Shown here: positions 4,481 to 8,908 of the stretch, piece after piece
How positions within the stretch are numbered: the stretch's first letter is position 1
Layout: every line of letters begins with the position of its first letter
Assembly (NCBI GenBank): GCA_013139755.1
Contig: WTAG01000260.1
Coordinates: 1-8,908, forward strand
DNA: 8,908 nt
Direction of reading: 5' to 3'
Source: Methylomarinum sp.
GTDB lineage: Bacteria; Pseudomonadota; Gammaproteobacteria; Methylococcales; Methylomonadaceae
Position numbers and translations under genes: made by a program
The notes under the pieces: generated by a model
Databases searched by the model: none
The model's input: only the letters and a program-made list of their open reading frames with translations
What the model was told of the DNA's origin: nothing

Positions 4481-7400
4481 TTACGAAAATTTTAATAGTA
4501 TCTGACGCTCCCTCATACTGTCAAGAGTCTTCAATGCCGTATCAAAGTCATAATTTTCTAACGCTTTTATAAGCTGTTTTTTATCATTGCCTTTTAAAAT
4601 TGGCTTTAACTTATCGCCATATTGCTCAATAAAGTCAATGGCTCTGGTATTATATTGATTCACCAAACTCGAAAGTTCAGAAACAATTTCTGTTAACTCA
4701 TTCGCATCAACTGGACTTTTATCTTCTGCCTTTTCATCTGTTTCAGGAAAGCTTAGCTCATCAATACTTTTAATGACGCGTTGCAAACTCTTATCAATCT
4801 TATCCAAACACACACCGACATCTTCACCTTGTTTGAACTCGCGTTCTAACTCTGCAGCTTCGATACGTAACTGATCTGCCCCTATAGTACCCGCCACACC
4901 TTTAAATGTATGAATCAGTCGTTTCGCCAACGCATCATTTTCATCATCCAAAGCTGACTGAAAATCAGACACAAACCCAATATAATTTGTAGAAAATTTT
5001 GTTAATAACTTTTGATAAAGCTTTTCATTAAGACTGGCTCTTCTCAAGCCCTCTTGGATATTAATATCCTCTATTGCGGGCATACCCTTTATCACCTCTA
5101 CTGCCTTGTTAACAGTCACTACATCCCTGGTTTCCTTACTAGGTTTGATCCACTTGGCCATTATGTTGAACATTTCAGATATATTAATAGGTTTACTGAT
5201 ATAGTCATTCATACCAGCTTCAAGAACAGATTCTTTATCCCCAACCATGGCATTTGCAGTCATGGCTATAACGGGCAGATCAATAAATTTCTGCTGCTTA
5301 CGAATTTTCTGGGTTGCAGTAAATCCATCCATTATGGGCATTTGCAAATCCATCAACACCCCATCAAAGGGTTGTTTATCTAACAGTTGCAAAGCCTCCA
5401 GCCCATTATTAGCGACTTGTACAGAAATATCAGCATCTGTCAGTATTTCTACCGCCAGCTCCTGATTAAATTCATTATCTTCAACCAACAAAATCGAAGC
5501 ACCTTTTAAACTTGCTAAGGCTGTACCATTTTCATCAGACGTGTCCTTATAAGTGTAAGCGGAATGTACCTCACCTTCTAATACCAAGAAAACTGAATCT
5601 AATAGCGATGAAGGTGTTACTGGCTTAATTAAAACACCATTCAATTCAACATCACCAGCCTGACTTAACATTTCCTCGACCCCATAACTAGTTAACATAA
5701 TGATCATAGGTGGAAACTCCGTATGCTGCTGAACATGGCGAACAACCTCCAATCCATCCTGCTCAGGCATTAACCAGTCTATCAATATCAAACGGTAAGA
5801 ATTATTTATTGCTGCCTGTTCCGCCACCTCTTTAATAGCCTCTACACCTGAATGCAAAACGGTTACCTCAAATCCATAAGACTCTAGCATTTTCTGTAAA
5901 ATCATACCGCTGCTGACATTGTCATCAACCACGAGTACTTTGATACCAGAAAAAACATCAAACAACATCGTGTCTGATTGCTCTATTTCAGGCTTAATAC
6001 CTAACAAGGCAGTAAAGTAAAAAGTCGACCCCTCACCAGGTACACTTTCCAGCCAGACTTCGCCTCCCATTAACTCAACCAGTTGCTTGGAAATCGCCAG
6101 CCCTAATCCAGTACCGCCATATTTCCGGGTAATCGATGCATCCGCTTGCGAGAAAGGCTGAAAAAGTTGTTTTTGCTGTTCCAAATTAATACCTACCCCG
6201 GTATCACGTACTGAAAACTGTAGTTTCGTCTGAGTGTCATCTATCTCTAATACCTTTACTGCTAATATAATTTCACCCTGCTCAGTAAATTTAATCGCAT
6301 TACCACCAAAATTAAGCATCACCTGCCCCAATCGCAAAGCATCACCTTGTAGGTTATTTGGGATACGCGGATCGACATCCAAAACAAACTCTAATTGTTT
6401 TTCTTCGGCTTTTAATCCCAGTAGATTAACCACATTGTCCAGCATCGTATCGCGTTGAAAATCTACTGTTTCTATTTGCAGTTGACCCGCCTCAATTTTC
6501 GAAAAATCCAGAATGTCATTAATAATGACTAATAATGTTTCTGCTGATCTTTGAACTTTTTCAATATAATTACGTTGCTTACTCGGCATTTCCATTTTCA
6601 AGCTCAAATGAGACAGTCCAATAATGGCATTCATTGGCGTACGAATTTCATGACTCATGATTGCCAAAAACTCTGACTTGGCAACATTGGCACTATTGGC
6701 CTGGTCTTTTGCAATAATTAAATTATGTTCTACTTCCTTTCTATGCAAGGCATTAACGATAATCCGTCCTGCTGTACTCAGCAGTTTCACTTCATTTTCC
6801 GTCCAGACATGTTCAGTTCCTCTTGAAGCAAAACCAACAAAACCAATCACTTTGTCTTTAAATATCATCGGCACATCAATCACTGCATGTATACCGAGTT
6901 GTTGTAACATTTCCTTTTCATGCAGCGCTTCATGAGGAAGCTCACCCACCGAATCAATCAGTACTGGTTTACCCAGAAGAAGACTTTTCATTGACCAGGG
7001 AATGAAGTCTATATCAAGCTGTTTGAAACCTTCTTTATCCAGATCAGCATCAACTTCGAACCAGGAATGACTCATATCAAAATGTCTGTTATTGTCATTC
7101 AATAAAAAAACAAAACCGGCATCAGCATCGATAAAATGGCTCAGTCGCTGCAAACTCAGTTCTATATTTTTATCAATCTGCTCAAATTCAATATTGATAA
7201 ATCGTGCAGACAACTTAGAAACCAATTCTTCAAAACGTGCTTTATAATCCAAAGTTTCCTGAGCCTGCTTCACACGGGTAATATCCGTTGCCCAACCGGC
7301 CACAGAATACACCCTACTCTCAGTATCTCTTAAGGCATATTTAGTTGCCCAGTAATAACTGCGATCTTTCCCAGTTACCAATACCTCTTCAGTTTGTAAA

Positions 7401-8790
7401 GGTTCTTTTTGAGCGATGGCTAAACAATCATTCTTCATGAAAGTCTCTGCAATTTCCGCAGCAAACAATTCCTTGTCGGTATGTCCCAAAACCTGTTCCC
7501 TAGCCAAACCTGTTGCCTTTTCAAAAGCAGGGTTTGTATACAAATACTTTCCAGACAGGTCTTTCTCAAAAATAATAACAGGCGCAGTATCCAGCATATT
7601 ATTAAGATGATTCTTACTCTCTCTGAGAGCCAATTCCGATTTTTCCAGTTTAGCAACACCAATTTCTGCTCGTTGCCTTTGTATATCAATATCCTGCATT
7701 AAGCTGTACGCTGCTTTGCGCGAGTTTTCCAGATTTTCATTCAACTGTAATAACTGCTCTGCACGAGCTTTTAGCTCCTTATCAAGCGCTTTTCTTTCAG
7801 TAATATCATTAATAATAGCTATCGCTTGCCATTCACCATTGATAGTGACTGACGATAAAGCCAATTCGATATTTAGCTCACTACCATCCTTGCGCCGGGC
7901 AAGCAATTCACGGTTTTTACCAACCTTAGATCCTTCTCCAGTCAATAAAAAATTTTTCATTCCCTTTTGTGATGCTTCCAGAGAATCCTCTGTTGCTAAT
8001 AAGGTATGAGCATCCAGGCCAATAACTTCGTCAATATTCCAACCAAAAATACGCTCTGCGGCTGCATTCCAGAAGTTCACCAAGCTATCAGAGTCAATCA
8101 TCACAATCGCGCTTTGTGCCGCACCAGCCATCTTACGAAACTTTTCTTCACTTTCCTGCAATGCCAACATTACTTTCTTTTCTTCAGTCAAATCCTGAAT
8201 AATACCGGTAAAGACTCGTCGATTTTCTATATAAAATTCATTAACACCCAGCCTCATGGGGAATATACTTCCATCTTTACGCAAGCCTTCAACTTCACGC
8301 CCTATACCTATAATCCTCGCCTTCCCTGTTGACAGAAAATTGGCTAAATAGCCATCATGTTGATGACGAAAAGGCGGGGGCATCAACATTTTAATATTCT
8401 GCCCAATAACTTCTGTCGAGGCATAACCAAACAACTTTTCAGCGGCCAAATTAAATGATTCAACAATGCCTTTTTCATCTATCGTAATAATCGAATCTAA
8501 CGCGCTCCCCATAATCATTCGCATATACGCCTCCTTGCGCAATAACTCAGTCTCTGATTTTTTATGGACTCGTTGTATCCCCAAAACAAACCAAATACAC
8601 AAAAAGAATGCCACGGTTAAAACTATAAATATGGCATCTCTAGCCTGGTAATACATTTCCAGAACTTCACTTTCATCCATTTCAGCTACAAATCCCAGCC
8701 CCAACTTTTCATTCCAATGCCAGGCACCTAATACCGGCACACCTCGGTAATCGCGGTAAGCCGTATAACTCTCCCCTCTCCCACCCCCTA
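4481..8790 (-). CDS. Hybrid sensor histidine kinase (PAS3-GAF-HisKA-HATPase-REC-REC-HPt), 5' end cut by an IS
   Basis: An inner-membrane phosphorelay kinase. Numbering follows the open frame from 8869, where residues 1-26 are IS-encoded. Order: tail of a Cache-type periplasmic sensor (27-76; [19 protein letters not shown]); transmembrane helix (79-98); PAS (113-235); PAS (240-362); coiled coil; PAS (422-535); GAF (548-710); HisKA with H740 in MSHEIRTP; HATPase with N857, G1 DTGVGI (889-894) and G2 [12 protein letters not shown]1 with D1031 and K1082; REC2 with D1174 and K1227; HPt with H1320 in [12 protein letters not shown]; then an 80-residue helical tail. All phosphotransfer residues are kept, as in BarA/TorS-type relays. 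It is first in the cluster, 5 nt before the next start. Native similarity stops at about residue 27, exactly where the IS begins, so the signal sequence, first membrane helix and most of the sensor are separated from it. Unless the reading frame resumes across the IS, this is a 5'-truncated gene. The first in-frame ATG in native sequence (8677) would still give a membrane-anchored kinase without sensor. Confidence 0.93.
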
Positions 8791-8796
8791 TGTCAA
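8791..8796 (-). promoter_or_regulatory. Possible outward -35 box at the IS end
   Basis: The last six bases of the IS read TTGACA on the minus strand, a perfect sigma-70 -35 hexamer pointing into the kinase gene. IS3-family ends often carry such boxes and can form hybrid promoters with flanking DNA. The best -10 candidates here, AGTTAT and TTATAC, are 20 and 22 bp away, beyond the usual 16-18, so activity is doubtful. Confidence 0.3.
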
Positions 8797-8836
8797 CATA
8801 CCTGTCGCCTATAAAATTCAATTTTAGGAGACAGAA

Positions 8837-8908
8837 ATGGCCAAATTTAGCCAAGAATTTAAAGTACAATCTGTAGAAAAAGCATTATCCAGAGATCCTG
8901 ATCAGACA
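8837..8908 (+). CDS. IS3-family transposase OrfA, N-terminal fragment
   Basis: The first 24 codons, MAKFSQEFKVQSVEKALSRD and four more, run to the window edge. The start K-F-QEFK-Q-VEKAL is typical of the helix-turn-helix OrfA proteins of IS3/IS911-type elements, which bind the IS ends and are fused to the OrfB integrase by programmed -1 frameshifting. AGGAG (8826-8830) stands 6 nt before the ATG. It diverges from the interrupted kinase gene. Family assignment rests on this short N-terminus and on the IS-like leader, so the exact subgroup is open. Confidence 0.75.
   Translation, partial: MAKFSQEFKVQSVEKALSRDPDQT

Larger units (their letters stand above)
8791..8908 (+). mobile_element. IS3-type insertion sequence, left end (runs off window)
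   Basis: Sequence from TGTCAACATACC at 8791 is unrelated to the kinase gene and leads, 46 bp on, into a transposase start. A TG first dinucleotide and a leader of about 45 bp before OrfA are usual for IS3-family elements. The left boundary is set by where kinase similarity stops and by the TG; it could be off by a few bases. Within the leader a 6-bp stem, TAAAAT/ATTTTA (8812-8826, loop TCA), abuts the ribosome binding site, and TATAAA at 8810-8815 could serve as a -10. The other end and the target duplication lie outside the window. Confidence 0.7.

Noticed and set aside
5012..8651. Several plus-strand frames of 60-125 codons opposite the kinase gene
   Set aside because: All are antisense to strongly conserved kinase domains and show no motifs of their own.
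8791..8869. Residues 1-26 of the kinase frame as its true N-terminus starting at TTG 8869
   Set aside because: This stretch is antisense to the IS leader and the OrfA start, has no ribosome site and no kinase similarity.
1..8908. CRISPR array, tRNA or rRNA gene, toxin-antitoxin or defence module
   Set aside because: No regularly spaced repeats, no cloverleaf or rRNA-like sequence and no such protein families were seen on either strand.

Overview
The window looks like an accessory, IS-rich region of an AT-rich gammaproteobacterial chromosome. The evidence is a TrmL very close in sequence to the enterobacterial enzyme, large PAS/GAF hybrid sensor kinases, c-di-GMP enzymes, a REP-type palindrome pair and IS3/IS5-type mobile debris. 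A methanotroph-like or other environmental gammaproteobacterium would fit, but the genus cannot be fixed from this sequence.

Left part, 1-1512. The window opens inside the last 43 codons of an EAL-domain (c-di-GMP phosphodiesterase) gene on the plus strand. A 698-bp gap follows. It holds a perfect 25-bp inverted repeat (REPIN/BIME-like), two short perfect palindromes, a 40-codon ORF of doubtful reality and a possible promoter. Then comes trmL (tRNA wobble-position 2'-O-methyltransferase). A 156-bp MITE with IS5-like ends and TTAA flanks has landed between the trmL stop and its rho-independent terminator.

Middle part, 1511-2188, is a graveyard. On the minus strand lies the decayed C-terminal receiver domain of a lost sensor or hybrid kinase, with a frame-shifting internal deletion. 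Next to it is a 47-codon ORF with a signal or membrane N-terminus that may be the other end of the same lost gene. On the plus strand lies the C-terminal tail of an IS3-family transposase, then a lone IS5/MITE-like end and a CA-rich simple repeat.

Right part, 2189-8790, is a minus-strand three-gene signalling cluster. The order is a giant hybrid histidine kinase (membrane anchor, PAS x3, GAF, HisKA, HATPase, REC, REC, HPt), a REC response regulator with a long uncharacterised, possibly GAF-like/coiled-coil C-terminus, and a REC-HD-GYP c-di-GMP phosphodiesterase. All phosphorelay residues are present, so the inferred pathway is sensing, then His-Asp-His-Asp relay, then change of c-di-GMP level. 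The kinase is interrupted near its 5' end by an IS3-type element. The left end of that element (about 8791) and the first 24 codons of its OrfA run off the right edge of the window. The kinase frame stays open through the IS end, giving a chimeric reading frame, but its sensor domain is cut off here.

I see no CRISPR array, tRNA, rRNA or defence system. The most interesting points are the IS-truncated phosphorelay operon, the uncharacterised C-terminus of the middle regulator, and the layered record of mobile-element and gene decay between trmL and the operon.
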